NCBI RefSeq assembly: GCF_905404315.1
Contig: NC_066272.1
Span: forward strand, 3,844,001 to 3,908,000
DNA from: Leptidea sinapis
Taxonomy: Eukaryota; Arthropoda; Insecta; Lepidoptera; Pieridae
Direction: 5' to 3'
DNA length: 64,000 bases
Part shown: positions 33,265 to 45,487 of the stretch, piece by piece
Layout: the number at the start of each line of letters is the position of its first letter
Position numbering within the stretch: the stretch's first letter is position 1
Notes under the pieces: generated by a model
Seen by the model: the letters and a program-made list of their open reading frames with translations, nothing else
The model's database searches: none
What the model was told of the DNA's origin: nothing
Position numbers and translations under genes: made by a program

Positions 33265-33954
33265 AACAATAAAATATGATTATATTAGTGTTCATGGCAA
33301 TTATTTTTTTTTATCATTTATAGAAATCGTAAGCCAGACATCTGAAATCTAGCTGCTTTTATTCTGTCTCCAATTCATAAATTGTGATATCACTTTTATC
33401 TTTAGCTTCTGTTAAGATCAGGCAGTCTGGTTACACAATAGACTAGTCGCTCGATATCTCCGCTTTTGTTACAGTAACGAGAGATTTATAAACAAACAGT
33501 TTGCAGCCATTTATACTGAATATCATTTACACTTTGAACAAAAAGCTATTTCAGAAATTCAATATTCTATTCAAGTTTGCACATTTATAAAATATGAAAC
33601 TCATCACCACTCTTATCATTACCTGCAGATTCATTATTGCACGAAGCGATGTAACTGAAAACTGATACGTCATGACTTACACGAGTAAAATAAAAACAAA
33701 AAAAGGTAAATGATTTAAAAAACAACCACAAACGCTATTGAGTACAATAGGTACATCAATACACATACGCTGAAAATAAATAATAGTAAATGATTATTAA
33801 GATTAATAAGCATCAATGTAATGAAAATATACAATATAGCTTGTGTTATGATATGTAACACAAGTATATATTAGAGTAGATAAAAGTGGTATAGGAGCAT
33901 CATTAACACTTGTTTCCAAATACCAGGTAAAAATATAACTCAAATGCGCATAAG
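33265..33954. other. AT-rich non-coding stretch
   Basis: Nothing recognised. Confidence 0.45.
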
Positions 33955-34395
33955 CATCAAGAAGTACTTTATATTTGGTTTAAAACAATACAACCAAGAA
34001 TAGCTACGCGTATGGTTCGTTCATATTGGTTCGAAAATGTTAGACCAGGTGTGACATTATTACAGTTTTGAGGCTTCGATCGGGACATATTTCACTCACT
34101 ATTTTTTTGTAACTTATGGCTAAGGTAACCTCACCTTTATGTGTAGAATGCGGTAGAATTGAGGATTCATACCATATTATGGTGGAATGTGTCCGAATTG
34201 AGGCTAAAAGAATAAAATTTTCTCTGAAATCCCAAATGAACTTATATGAAATAGGAGCATATAATCTTATATTGGCTTTCCCCCTTTCAGAGGAAACTGA
34301 GAGTATATATAAGTTAGGTTTAGATAGGAGATGTTATGAGGGTGGAATGTTCACTCTGTGATCAAACCTTTTATAAATAAATAAAGATTTAAAAA
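33955..34395 (+). pseudogene. 3' end of an I-like LINE with CCHC-type motif
   Basis: The plus strand reads 'PRIATRMVRSYWFENVRPGV' near 33996-34055, then 'RLRSGHISL' across a frameshift. An open frame (34116-34361) follows with SPLCVECGRIEDSYHIMVEC, i.e. C-x2-C, H-x4-C. This arrangement ends the polyproteins of I-like elements that carry RNase H. AATAAATAAAGATTTAAAA follows the stop as the 3' tail. RT and endonuclease are absent by 5' truncation. Confidence 0.65.
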
Positions 34396-34683
34396 AATCA
34401 AGAGGTACTTTATATGAATATTGAATTCTATAAAATTTTATTCAATGTGAATTAGAATTAATTCTTCTTAAATATTGAGTCTGCATATGTGACTTGAAAA
34501 GAAACCCCCCATCAATCTATTATTGAAGCAGGATAATGACCACGTTGCACTTTTCCGATGAGTTTTGAAGCTTCTTTGGAACTGTGAGCGTAAATTTTGC
34601 ATTTTGAAGTGCTCTCAATTATTGTGAAAATTGCTTGTTTGTTGAACAACAGTGAGAATATATTCTGTGCTTCCCACTCGCGT
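34396..34683. other. AT-rich non-coding stretch
   Basis: Nothing recognised. Confidence 0.4.
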
Positions 34684-35175
34684 TTTTTTTATGGAATAGG
34701 AGGACAAATGAGTGAATGGGTCACCTGGTGCTAAGTGATCACCGTCGCCCAGATTCTCTTGCAACACCAGAGGAATCACAGGAGCGTTGCCAACCTTTGA
34801 GGAAGATGTGCGCACTTTATTTGAAGGTACCCATGTCGTATCGTCCAGGAAACTCCGCACAAGGCAGCGCATTACACAGCTTGGTAGTAAAGTAAGTAGT
34901 GGAGAAAGCTCCTTGAAAAGCGCACAGTGGAGGACCGCCATACATTCAGATGGTGAAGATGATATCCTAATTTGTCGCGTGTCGTGCGAAGGTGGAATTC
35001 GGCGGGAGAAATCAGGTGAAACAGCTTATCGGAACACTTCCCGTGATAAATGCGGTAGAAGACGCACAACAAAGCGACGTCTCTACGCAACGCCAAGTGA
35101 TCCAGCCGTTTACAGAGCATTGAGTCCCTGACGATCCGAGCTGCTCTGCGCTGCATATGGATCGAGCTTATACTG
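34684..35175 (-). pseudogene. 5'-truncated copy of the 11-13 kb LINE
   Basis: A 490-bp 3' portion collinear with 11340-11830. The minus strand encodes RRAARIV.DSMLCKRLDHLAL, CVFYRIYHGKCSDKLFHLI, PAEFHLRTTRDKLGYHLHHL, and the tail block, with frameshifts. It ends with a T8 run (A-tail on the minus strand). It is diverged from the 11-13 kb copy, so an independent insertion. Confidence 0.85.
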
Positions 35176-35785
35176 GGGTGGGTGTACTAAAGTGTTTTTT
35201 GAAAATTGAAAATTTTTCGAAAAAATTTTTAAATCGAGCTTTCATCATATCTCGACGTTTTAAGGTCCTAGGAAGCTTCCCTGAATATTCCCGCAATGGT
35301 GTCCGTACTGTATGTATGTGTGAGTGCGTGAGTGCATGTGTGTGTGTGCGTATGCGTGTGTGTATGTGTATGAGTATGGATGTATGTAAACCTCTTTTGA
35401 ATTCACTAACTTTTGTATGACTCGACCGATTTCATCGCGGTAGGTGCCATTCGAAAGGGCTTGAACAAAGTTAGATTTTGAATCCGGACCCGGACCAATT
35501 TTGAACGGTAGATTTTAAGAAATCACCACAACGAAAATTTTTGTCAAAATCACGGCGATCACCACCAAGCCGGTCAAAATCGGTTGATTCATTATAGATC
35601 GTCACGTTGACGAAATAAAACCGAAAAAAATGTATTTTAGGAATTTTTCATTAATTTCCTCAAACTTTATAATTTCATTGATATCAGTAAAATCAAATTC
35701 TGTGCTTTAGAAATAAATGGCAATTTAAAGTGAGAAGAAACAGCGCAATTATCTTACCAAATACAATTCTTCAATTTCATTCAAT
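35176..35785. other. Non-coding stretch with TG-rich microsatellite
   Basis: A TG/TATG-rich run lies at about 35308-35385. Text at 35395-35600 (GACCGATTTCATCGCGGTAG, AATCGGTTGATTCATTATAG) resembles an unknown interspersed repeat. No ORF of note. Confidence 0.4.
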
Positions 35786-36069
35786 CACTCAATATACAAT
35801 ATTTAAGGTCCTGATGCAACTGGCAGTTTGTAATGTACAATGGTGTGGTAGTTATTGTGCCTAATACTTTGGATTAGAAGCGTTGTATTATACCCAGGTT
35901 TGAGTTGGCTCCAGTGCTACATTTATTCACTCAATATACAATATTTAAGGTCCTGATGCAACTGGCAGTTTGTAATGTATAATGGTGTGGTAGTTATTGT
36001 GCCTAATACTTTGGATTAGAAGCGTTGTATTATACCCAGGTTTGAGTTGGCTCCAGTGCTACATTTATT
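35786..36069 (+). repeat. Recent 142-bp tandem duplication
   Basis: 35786-35927 and 35928-36069 are almost identical (TGTACAATGG versus TGTATAATGG is a visible difference). Both begin CACTCAATATACAATATTTA and end CTACATTTATT. Non-coding. Confidence 0.9.
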
Positions 36070-36139
36070 CACTCCATAGGTGTAGGTTTAGGGAAAATTA
36101 TTAAAATATATTTTTTCTATGATAATAAGGGACGCGTAT

Positions 36140-36605
36140 ATACGCGATAGTATGGAATAAATACTGGAACATAAAAGAAATTATGAAGGATCCGAGAATA
36201 CCAATTAAAACAAAAAGAAAAGTTTTAAATAGATGCGTTTCACCCAGCTTGGTCTACGGCTGTCAAGCATGGAGCCTAATCAAAAAAAAAACATTGGGGC
36301 AAAGAAACTTGTCAGCATAGCATGGAGAGAAGTATGCTCAGTATGAAAATATAGGACAGAATACGACTTCAATCCATACGAGAAATATTATACTAAAAAC
36401 CTCAAATGCAAATGGACAGGCCACATGATCGGGAACAAAAAAGGCAAATAGTCAAAAATATTACAGAATGGTATCCTACGACCACGTCTTAGATGTGAAC
36501 ATGACATAAAAAAAGTAGCAGGTGCAACCTGGTCGAGAAAAGCGAGAGACCGCTCACTATGGAAAAGTTTGGGGGAGTACTACGCCGAAAGGCAAGACAT
36601 CCAAT
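36140..36605 (+). pseudogene. RTE-like LINE C-terminal remnant
   Basis: The plus strand gives 'RVWNKYWNIKEIMKDPRIPI', 'KTKRKVLNRCVSPSLVYGCQ', 'AW', later 'KWTGHMIG', 'PRLRCEHDIKKVAGATWSRK' and 'DRSLWKSLGEYYAERQ', interrupted by stops. The LTYGCQ..W, AGH and GRP...W..D......G..W......DR..W..... blocks are the C-terminal signature of RTE-type RTs. An (AAATA)n-like tail follows at 36630-36680. The catalytic part is missing. Confidence 0.75.
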
Positions 36606-36693
36606 AATTACCAGTGTAAATAGTAATTACTTACGAATAAAAATAAAAATAAAAATAAATATAAATATAATTTAAATATAGGTAATTATTATT

Positions 36694-36928
36694 ATTAAGG
36701 GACGCGACGAGAAGGACGTTCAAATGATGGTAATTGATACGCCCTGCCCATTTCAATACAGTATCGCTCAGGATTCTCATTTGCCTAGTTATTTCACTAC
36801 CTACGGCACCCTTCAGACCAAAACACAATAATGCTTCGACATTACTGCTTCACGGCAGAAATAGGCGCCGTTGTGGTGGTGGTGGTACCCATAAGCTAGC
36901 TGGTATCCTGTGCAAAGGAGCCACTACC
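36694..36928 (+). repeat. Interspersed repeat family A, copy 5 (internal deletion)
   Basis: The hairpin region and its right side (about 75 bases) are missing between GCTCAGGATTCT and CATTTGCC. It has a small GGT expansion (GTGGTGGTGGTGGTACC) near 36875. Confidence 0.75.
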
Positions 36929-37747
36929 ATTTTGGGACCCATCAAACAGTAAAAATTTATGGTAATTGTTTGGCAGTCACTTGGTGGTGTAATTCACTGC
37001 TACACTACAGTTAATTCAGATTTTATGCACTTATAAAAAATAATACCATAACATCTATTTTTTATTCATGGCATATACAATTAAATAAAAATAAATCACC
37101 AAAATCCTGCCATAAAATATACAAAGAAAAATAAATATTCAAATAGAAATAATCTACCTAAATTAGATATTGTAAAATACCTCATCGAAATAATAACATT
37201 AATTGAAGAGGTACTATTGCGTTCACGTTTGGCATATAATTTCCCCGGAGTAAACGAACGCTTCCTAAAATATACCCAAATTTTAAATCAAGCTACTTTG
37301 TGATATTTTTATACTCAACGGAATTTTAAGTGCTACATTAAGATTAAACATAAAATAAATTATAGGCAAGTGTTTAAAACAAGGATTTTATAAGAAAAAT
37401 ACCTAACTTATAATTGAGGACTTTTTTGCCTAGAAAGTAAGTTCCTGGGATTAACTCCTTGAAAATGGAAGCGAATATTTACGAGATTTTTATAAATTTT
37501 GATATCACAGGTCTTTATATTAATTGTTGTTAATATATCGTACTCTGGCACTCATTGTACATTGCCTTACAGATAAATTAAGATTTTATGTAATTAACTA
37601 ACTGATTCAAACTAGTGGATAATAAATATATAACCCCTTTCTAATTAATAATATTATTATCTGAATATTTAAAATATTAAATTCTTAGTTTATTTTAATC
37701 TCGGAACAAGCTTAATATGAGACACGAAGATATCTTTTCTAATTTGT
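36929..37747. other. AT-rich non-coding stretch
   Basis: No gene recognised. Confidence 0.5.
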
Positions 37748-37890
37748 TTTTAACCGACTTCAAAAAAAGAGGAGGTTCCCAATTCGTCGTTATTATTTTT
37801 ATGTTTGTTACCTCAGATCTTTCGACTAGGTGAACCGATTATTATAATTCTTTTTTTATTTGAAAACTTCCCATGTGGTGCCATTGTCTG
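37748..37890 (+). repeat. Interspersed repeat family H, copy 2
   Basis: TTTTTAACCGACTTCAAAAA, AGAGGAGGTTCCCAATTCG, GAACCGATTATTATAATTC and TTTGAAAACTTCCCATGTGG align in order with 24893-25040. Confidence 0.65.
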
Positions 37891-37983
37891 ACATTGCTGG
37901 CTTTCATGAGAAAACCATAAAAGTCTTAATTTTGCTATACATATGTGCGCGATAAATGGACGAATAACTAATAATAACTTCAA

Positions 37984-38705
37984 TTCAGCCGGAAGACGTA
38001 CACTGCTGGAAAATGACCTTCCTAAAAGATCGCCATGACGATCGGTTATGCGCTGCCCTCATTCAACCTATTCCGGCGATCTTGACCAAATCGTTGGTCC
38101 ATCTTGAGGGGGGCCTAGCAATACTACGTCTTTCTGTACATGGTCGCCATTCGAGGACTTTACTGCCCCAACAGCCATCTGTCTATCGAGCTATGTGCCC
38201 TGCCAACTGCCACTTCAGTTTTGCAGCCATCTGGGCTATGTCCGTAACTTTGGTTCTCCTACGAATCTGCTCATTTCTGATTAATTCTCGCAGGGAAATT
38301 CCTAGCCTAGCCCTCTCCCTGCCCGCTAAGCGACAATTAGCTTCCTCATAAGGCTTTGGGTCTCATAAGACTATGGGCCTCGTACGGCTATGGGCCTCAT
38401 AAGGCTATGGGCCTTATGAGGAAGCTTATTAGACCTCTCATCGACCACGTCTGCGTTCCACATGTCATCACTGGCAACACACACTGGTTAAAAACCTTCG
38501 TCTTCAGACACTATGGTATTTTGGACGAGAAGTTCAGTACAGTACTACAGTTCCCAACTATTACGGGAGTAGGTGCGACATGGGTATTAGACACGATCTT
38601 CGTCTTGTCCATGATCATTTTGAGACCTACTCTTTGGGAAGCTGTGTTGAGGCTTTCCAGCATAAAGTCTTCCATGGTCTCTGCCTAGATTACGATATCG
38701 TCTGC
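37984..38705 (-). pseudogene. RTE-like LINE reverse transcriptase remnant
   Basis: The minus strand, from the right, reads 'ADDIVI' followed by a stop (38705-38685), the end of the RT catalytic motif. Next come 'ASQRVGLKMIMDKTKIVSNT' (~38640-38580) and 'VFNQCVLPVMTCGTQTW' (~38490-38440). After an interrupting minisatellite (38346-38422), 'MAAKLKWQLAGHIAR' (~38235-38190), 'SIARPPQDGPTIW' and the terminal block follow to ~37984. Stops and frameshifts abound. It belongs to the same broad clade as 36140-36605 but in opposite orientation, and is not the same insertion. Confidence 0.75.
38346..38422 (+). repeat. Minisatellite (~18 bp x 4) inside the RTE remnant
   Basis: Repeated CATAAGGCTATGGGCCT-like units. 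It is bounded by inverted text TAGCTTCCTCATAAGGC (left) and GCCTTATGAGGAAGCTTA (right). Confidence 0.7.
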
Positions 38706-39746
38706 GAATATATATATATACACACTTATATACATTACACAATACATCACCGCACTCGCCGACGAGTGTGTTCTTCTCCCATTTTTTCATCTTCATCTTC
38801 GTCCTCTCTCCTTCCCACAAGCTGTGTGCTTGTGGGCTAGTCCGAGGTTCGAGTCTTCTTAGGAGAAGCCCCGCAACTGTTGTTACGTAGTCTTTGCGGT
38901 CTCTACGGCCCTCGTTCTATGTCGCTATAAAAGCCTTTAGGGCTGACAGCATAGAGGAGGTTTTTAGTCGGTAGGGGTGACCCGAGTCCGACATATGGGC
39001 CCCGTTTGGGGGTCTTCAATACGTAAATCCTCGTCTTCAAAGAAAAATGTTACTAGAATTAGATTGTATAAAAATATGCATTTTTTTTACTGTTTAATGC
39101 ATATCTATAGTTTAATAGGAGGAATAGTTGTTAATTGTTTTTTTAATTTTGATTTTTATGTCAGAAACATATTAATAATATGTGAAAAATTTAAGTAAAA
39201 TTATGTTCATTTGACTGATATGTAGGTATTGGTGTAAGCTCTAATATAAAAGATATTAAAAATATTATTTTCTGAAGTAAATTAAATAAATTAACTTTCT
39301 AATCAGCCCCTCATCAACGATCTCATGTCAGATAATTTTGTTGCTGTTGGGATTTCCTCATCACTTCACTAAGATTTCCCGCAATTTAATAAGTTATTTG
39401 GTTCAGGAAATTCCATGTTTATTTTGTATATTATGTTCCTTTAAGTTCAAAAGGCTCTTTCTTGAAATAAATTACAATATAACAATGTCACTGTACAAAG
39501 AATTTTTGTTAAATTATTTTTTTTCTTAAAAATCCCTTCCGAAAGTGTGATAGATTATGGCTTGAATGCGTTTTAAAAATTATTTTTGTATTAATTATGT
39601 AGACAAGTAATCTAGCCCTACTCAGTCAGTGCTATACCTATAGGTGTGTTTAATATATTATAAGTGCTTCAAAAAACATAAATACATTTTTACTATGATT
39701 ATGACTCTGAAACAAACATTACACACATAAAAGTTTGCACTTTTTT
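38706..39746. other. Non-coding stretch with GC-richer block
   Basis: TA/CA-rich run at 38707-38735. 38750-39050 is GC-richer, with CGAGTCCGACATATGGGCCC and a T/C-rich tract. This may be an untranslated piece of a retroelement, but no ORF or family was identified. 39060-39740 is AT-rich and unrecognised. Confidence 0.4.
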
Positions 39747-39872
39747 TATGGAACAGAAGGACAAACGAGCACACACATACAAAGAAGCATACAGTCACAT
39801 GATGATAGGTGATCACCGCGGTCCATACTGTCTTATAACACCAGAGGAATCGCAGGAGTGTTGCTGACTTTA
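39747..39872 (-). mobile_element. 3' tail of the 11-13 kb LINE family, diverged
   Basis: TTTTTTTATGGAACAGAAGG, ACAAACGAGC, GGTGATCACCGCGG and AACACCAGAGGAATCGCAGG match the terminal ~125 bases of that family, with a small insertion of CA-rich text. Confidence 0.7.
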
Positions 39873-39982
39873 AAAAGCATTGAATAAACGTACAAATTAA
39901 TTTAAAAACGGAAAACACATTAGTACGTAGAGGGCGAGGATCCAACCGGGGGCTCTGTGGTGAGAGTAAACAATTCAACCTA

Positions 39983-40062
39983 CCGTGAATTCGAACCTGT
40001 TACCCCTAGCCAGAGATGAGGTTCACAAGCCACTGGGCTAACAGGTAACTCAATATTAAGTT
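39983..40062 (-). repeat. tRNA-like SINE head
   Basis: The minus strand reads, in tRNA order, A-box-like TTAGCCCAGTGGCTTG and, 40 bases on, B box AGGTTCGAATTC. Spacing fits a tRNA-derived promoter. Acceptor pairing was not found, so a SINE fragment is more likely than a tRNA gene. Confidence 0.55.
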
Positions 40063-40550
40063 ATACGCGCAATATAATAGTGAAACTACAAATATATCGT
40101 ACGTATGATAAGACTAGATAAATAACTAATAGTATGCAGATACTATACAAAGAATATTAGCAGTTAATAAAAGTAAATATCTATTCTTATTGTTTTAAAA
40201 ATAGGCAGTTGTTGTAAATCTATTACACACGTGCAAAATATGAACACTCGTGCATTCTAGCATTCCATATCTCGATTCGATAAAAACTCGACATAAAACC
40301 TTTTCCGCTCGTATAAAATATTCAGATATCGGTCTGTGAAATATTTAAGTTCCAACGAAAATACCGTCCGTACGGCCTTCCCTACAATATTCTCACCGTG
40401 AAAAATAACCAGCGTCATAAAGCTTGGTTCAAATGGTTTTAGGTGCATTTGAATATTGATGTGTTTGGCGTGATAAATATGAAGGGTCCACGGTCGACTT
40501 TCCATCATAAATTGCGAATATTGGCTGTTGAAGTACTTTTCAGTGCATAT
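40063..40550. other. Non-coding stretch with an unassigned minus-strand frame
   Basis: A minus-strand frame spans 40565-40257 (102 codons, containing FHGENIVGKAVRTVFSLELK and LSNRDMEC). I recognise no domain. It could be a decayed exon or chance. Confidence 0.3.
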
Positions 40551-41020
40551 TGTGATTCCATACAAGATGAATTGAATCGGAGTTGTTTTATGGGTTATTA
40601 TAATGACAACCTCATAACCATTTTTTTATGATAATAAGGAACGATACGAGCAGGACAATCAGCTGATGGTAATTGATAAGCCCTACCCATTACAATGCAG
40701 TGCCGCTCAGGATTCTTGAAAAACCCAAAAAATCTGAGCGGCGCTACAATTGCGCTCCTTGAGACATAAAATGTTAAGTCTCTGGTGTGATTCCATACCA
40801 GATGAATTGAATCGGAGTTGTTTTATGGGTTATTATAATGACAACCTCATAATCATTTTTTTATGATAATAAGGAACGATACGAGCAGGACAATCAGCTG
40901 ATGGTAATTGATAAGCCCTACCCATTACAATGCAGTGCCGCTCAGGATTCTTGAAAAACCCAAAAAATCTGAGCGGCGCTACAATTGCGCTCCTTGAGAC
41001 ATAAAATGTTAAGTCTCATT
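40551..41020 (+). repeat. Recent 235-bp tandem duplication spanning a repeat edge
   Basis: 40551-40785 and 40786-41020 are nearly identical (ATACAAGATG versus ATACCAGATG; CATAACCATT versus CATAATCATT). Each unit has ~70 bases of flanking DNA plus the first ~165 bases of family A. The duplication therefore postdates insertion of the repeat. Confidence 0.92.
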
Positions 41021-41144
41021 TGCCCAGTAATTTCACTACCTACGGTGCCTTACAGATAGAAACACTGCTTCACAGCAGAAATAGGTGCCATTGTGGTACC
41101 CATAATCTAGCCGGCTTCCTGTGCAAAGGAGCCTCCCACTGGTA
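40621..41144 (+). repeat. Interspersed repeat family A, copy 6 (partly duplicated)
   Basis: Full element from TTTTTTTATGATAATAAGGA to GCCTCCCACTGG, with its 5' half present twice because of the 235-bp duplication. The hairpin is intact in both halves (GTGCCGCTCAG / CTGAGCGGCGC). Confidence 0.8.
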
Positions 41145-44100
41145 ATACCTGGTAATTAGTATAACCTCGAAGCTGGGAATAAAATGGTGCGAATCCCAGT
41201 AGGTTGAAACCTTTCCATGCATTGTACAAGATTAATGTTAGTTTAATTAATAAATTTATGTATTTTTAAGCTTATATTTTATTAAATATATATTGTCTAT
41301 CAGACATAGACTCTGCCTAAAATGACCGCGATGGCAGTTTTTACTTACTTACCGCTGGCGGCCTCGCAGTTTTTGTCTAAGTATATTAACACAGAATGAA
41401 GGACATGTTGAATATTTATTTTAAATAATATATAAAATAATTTCGGAAACCCTTGTAGGAATAAGTAAATACATGGTTAACCTTAAACAAATCAGCAATG
41501 GAATGCGCAATAGTTTTAAGTGCGTAATACATCAAGTCCTTAATTAATTGTGAATATTTCTCTCCACGACTTACATTTTTGGCAATGGTGTTTGGTTGCA
41601 CATGTGCCATTAAATAAACCAACCAAATATATATTAATTAAAATAACAAGTTCTTTCACGGTATATTTATAGGTTATTCTTGGCGAAGTTAATTTGTTAT
41701 ACAATCTTGTAATAATAGCGTTAAATTGTATATTATATCATTTTCATCCGGGGCAACATCTTTTCGAAATTTCGTTATTATCGATTGAGTAGTTAATACA
41801 TGAAAATATAACAAAAAAAATATACATTCACATTCATAATCATGGTTAAGTTACACATGATTTTATGTGAATGTTGACATATATTAATGAGACAGAATTT
41901 GTAAGCAATATTCTCCGAGCATTGAGAACATGAAACTGATACAATCGATTCAGACGCAGGCTTGTTAGATGATGTATGACGTCAGCCGGATAATTCGAGC
42001 CGGCTTACAATATGACCTAGATTTACACAATGGTTTGGTGACTTTGGATTAAATAATACATATTGTTATGGTTATTTGACACTCCAATTAATACCAACAT
42101 TCAATTATGATAATATTAATAGAATAATTTGTAACCTGTTAATATTATATTGTTTTAGTTATTATATTTAGTATATTTTAGTACTTGCAATATTATATAA
42201 TCACATGCACGATCTTAGTGACGTCACTTTATTATGAAGTTGGTAGTTTCGTATTATTAAGATTGGTAGTAACTGTACGAATTGCTCTCAGCTATTGGGC
42301 ACTTCTTGTTGTGGCAGTCGAAAGTGTCGTACGTGCTGGCTGCTGGTCACCTGAGTATAATTAAACCATTAATTAGTATTACTATGTATATAGTTGGGAT
42401 TCTAATTAAATTATTGAATAATATTCTATTCAAGTGGTTCGTAAAAGTGTTTTATCATACTATATCATTAGTGTTGAGGGTGTCGGTATTTTAGTCTTTA
42501 GAAGTACTAGTTGTCATTACAACCCGGTACTTAAGATAAGTCCAAACAAAAATATGTGGTTATTATTAATTCAATACATTAATTTAATAAAAGCTTTAAG
42601 TTTACCCCATACTTATTTAACAAAGCAAAAATATAACTAACTGTAAAAATTGATTTAGATAAGAAAAGCAAATCTCAGTTTTCTGCCATACTTTTAGGTT
42701 TTTATTTTAAAGTAGTTACTTAGTAAGTAAGTTTTTTATCCAGCAATCAGGTGAATTATCATTAATTAATAGCATTAACTTGCAACTGTAATCGGAAACT
42801 GATGTCAATTAAGTTCTGTTTCTCACTATACCTGATTAAAAAAAATGAGTCAAACTCTAGAAAGAATTATAATATGCAGTTCATTCTAATAATCATTAAC
42901 ACATAAAATATTTTTTATACAAAATGTAGTGAGTAAGCAGTTTCATACTCAATGCAAATGAAGTTACGGATACACTAATTGGATTATCTATGAAACATTA
43001 TTTTTTTAGTAAAACTAAAATGTCATAAAAAATATAAGTGAAATAAGGATCAAGTTAAAATCTATATTTGATATGCCTTGGTCGTTGACTTGAAGTGAGG
43101 TCTAAATGGGTGCTAAGTCTAGATAAAAATTAAATTACTTTGAATATAATTTCTTGTTATATCTTAGAATTATCTATTGAACATAAGCTCTAACTTGGCT
43201 AGTTTACATATATGAATTATTATTATATTCTTCCGAAAATTTGTCTTGCTGGTAGAATCTAGCCATCGAACGTCAGGCTCTTCCATAACTGTTTTAGAAG
43301 TTACTTAATAATGATTGTAAATAAAGAGAAAACTATTAAATATATAACTTGTCGTAATCACTCATTAAGACTAACTTTTACATTTTGTGTCATGGATGAC
43401 ATAATTATAAGAAACCTTCACTCTTGACAAACCCTTTCTCTACATACAGGTTTGTGTGGACTTTTAATTTTTTATGTAACGTATTGGCCTAACTTAATAG
43501 CAGGTAATAGCTCCCGCCCAATAAACCATTAAGTCCATTAAACATTAACTCTCGTGCAGTCAAATATTGTTTTATTGCTTGTACGAAATGAACGATGGTT
43601 CATTTCATATTGTAATTTTTAATAGCCACAATAAAATCGATAGAAGATCGAAAGAAAAACATACATAAACGTGCAATCATATGCAATGTTACCAGCGGGT
43701 ATCAATCCTACAATAGTCAGACATTTATACGAATTTTTGCGCGGGTCGCAGAATGCAAAACATCCTGAAGACTTAACCCATTTGTCGTATCACCACTTTT
43801 AAACAAAACTCCCTTTAATCGTCTCAAAATTTCAAACTGTTGGTGATTCCAGATTAAACTTAATTAGAGATAAAATCAAAAATCAGACGTAATGTAGGTT
43901 AAAAGACTGTGTGTTTTGAAACTATACCTCTCGTAACAAAAGCATAGACCCTCATTACTTGTATTCTATTTAGGTTGTTAACCAGAACCCCTTAAGTAAC
44001 CCACCGTTGTCCTTTTTGTAAGTTAATGTTATTCGTAGTTTGTTTATAAAGGGACCAACCTTAAGTTAGAGTATGTAAATAAGGACCGGAAAACACAGAA

Positions 44101-45187
44101 GTAAATTGGCGAACTGACCCAAAAATAAACTTAATTTAACATAAACGGGACCTTTTTAAAATTTTGTCTCATTTTCTTTTCTTAGATAATATTGTGCTTT
44201 CACTTTTGAATTTGATTGAACTGGTAATGTTATGTCTAAAGTTCTTTGAATTTTATTTTTTCATACATTTGTCAGTAACTTTTAGCGGCAGTGCGATCTT
44301 ACATAACGGAAACATAAGTAAAAATTTTTTATCCTAACAGAGACATATTATGCTCTACATATTAACAGGTCACTCTAAAGCTAAGACTAGCTCGCACAAC
44401 TTCACACTCAAAAATTTTAATTCAAAATGTATCTTAAGTTTTTTCTCGTAGTCTGTTATAATTTATACTCTAATAAAAACTTGCCTAGGATCAACAGCAA
44501 AACGCAACAAAAAAAAACACCAAAACCAAGCCGCTTATGAACTATGACAACCGTAATTTTAAACGTAACGATGCTTTGTTTATCACTACCATAGTAGCTT
44601 ATGAATGCAATGCATTTTATGAATGCATAAGCTATGGTATTGATAAATAAACTATCATATTATATTATGTACAGTAGTACTAATACCACTAGGGACAATA
44701 ATTTCCAATCATTTTCCAATGACCCATTCGCCCGTGATACCCTTCGCGTTTTCTTTGCTCATTTCCTCTCGTTCATGTTTCCTTTTGACTTTATTGTTTT
44801 AAGTCTAAAGGTTCGCAAAAAGAAACTTCCCAATCCTATGTAGGAGTATTCGCGTCATTAATCCTGAAGACACTTTTACTAAGTCATGAAGGTCTCTAGA
44901 GATAACATCTTCTTACATATAATAATGTACGTTTATTTTAATCAGATTACTTTGTGTAGGATAGAATATAATATACCTCCAAACTTCATTTCCTGTAACC
45001 TATATCTCATACCCTATTTATCACAGACTTAGTGTTAATTAGAGATGTAGCTTCATAGTTTGTCTTCCACTGCATTTATCACAGGGAGTGTTCCGCTCTG
45101 TGGAATGTGGATCCAAAATGTGAAATGAACATATCTGCATGGTGGATGTATATATGTGTTATAATATGGGATATATATTATATTTAA
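41145..45187. other. Long AT-rich non-coding stretch
   Basis: About 4 kb without a supported gene. An imperfect inverted repeat lies at ~44577-44652 (GTTTATCACTACCATAG with CTATGGTATTGATAAATAAAC). Open frames are short and low-complexity. Confidence 0.5.
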
Positions 45188-45487
45188 CAGTGGGAGGCTC
45201 CTTTGCACAGGATTCCGTCTAGATTGTGGGTACCACAACGGCGCCTATTATTTTCGTGAAGCAGTAATGTGTAAACATTATTGTATTTCGGTCTGAAGGG
45301 CGCTGGAAAATTACTGCGCAAATGAGACTTAACATCTTATGTCTCAAGGTGATGAGCGCATTTGTAGTGCAGCACAGAATTTTGGGTTTTTCAAGAATCC
45401 TGAGTGGCAATGCATTGTAATGGGTAGGGCGTATCAATTACCATCAGCTGAACGTCCTGATCGTCTCATCCCTTATTTTCATAAAAA
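45188..45487 (-). repeat. Interspersed repeat family A, copy 7 (full length)
   Basis: Minus-orientation copy, CAGTGGGAGGCTCCTTTGCA to CTTATTTTCATAAAAAA. The two hairpin arms are eroded (GTGCAGCACAG, CTGAGTGGCAA). Confidence 0.8.

Noticed and set aside
40257..40565. 102-codon minus-strand frame
   Set aside because: Amino-acid make-up looks protein-like, but no family is recognised and it overlaps the start of a recent duplication. Kept only as a note.
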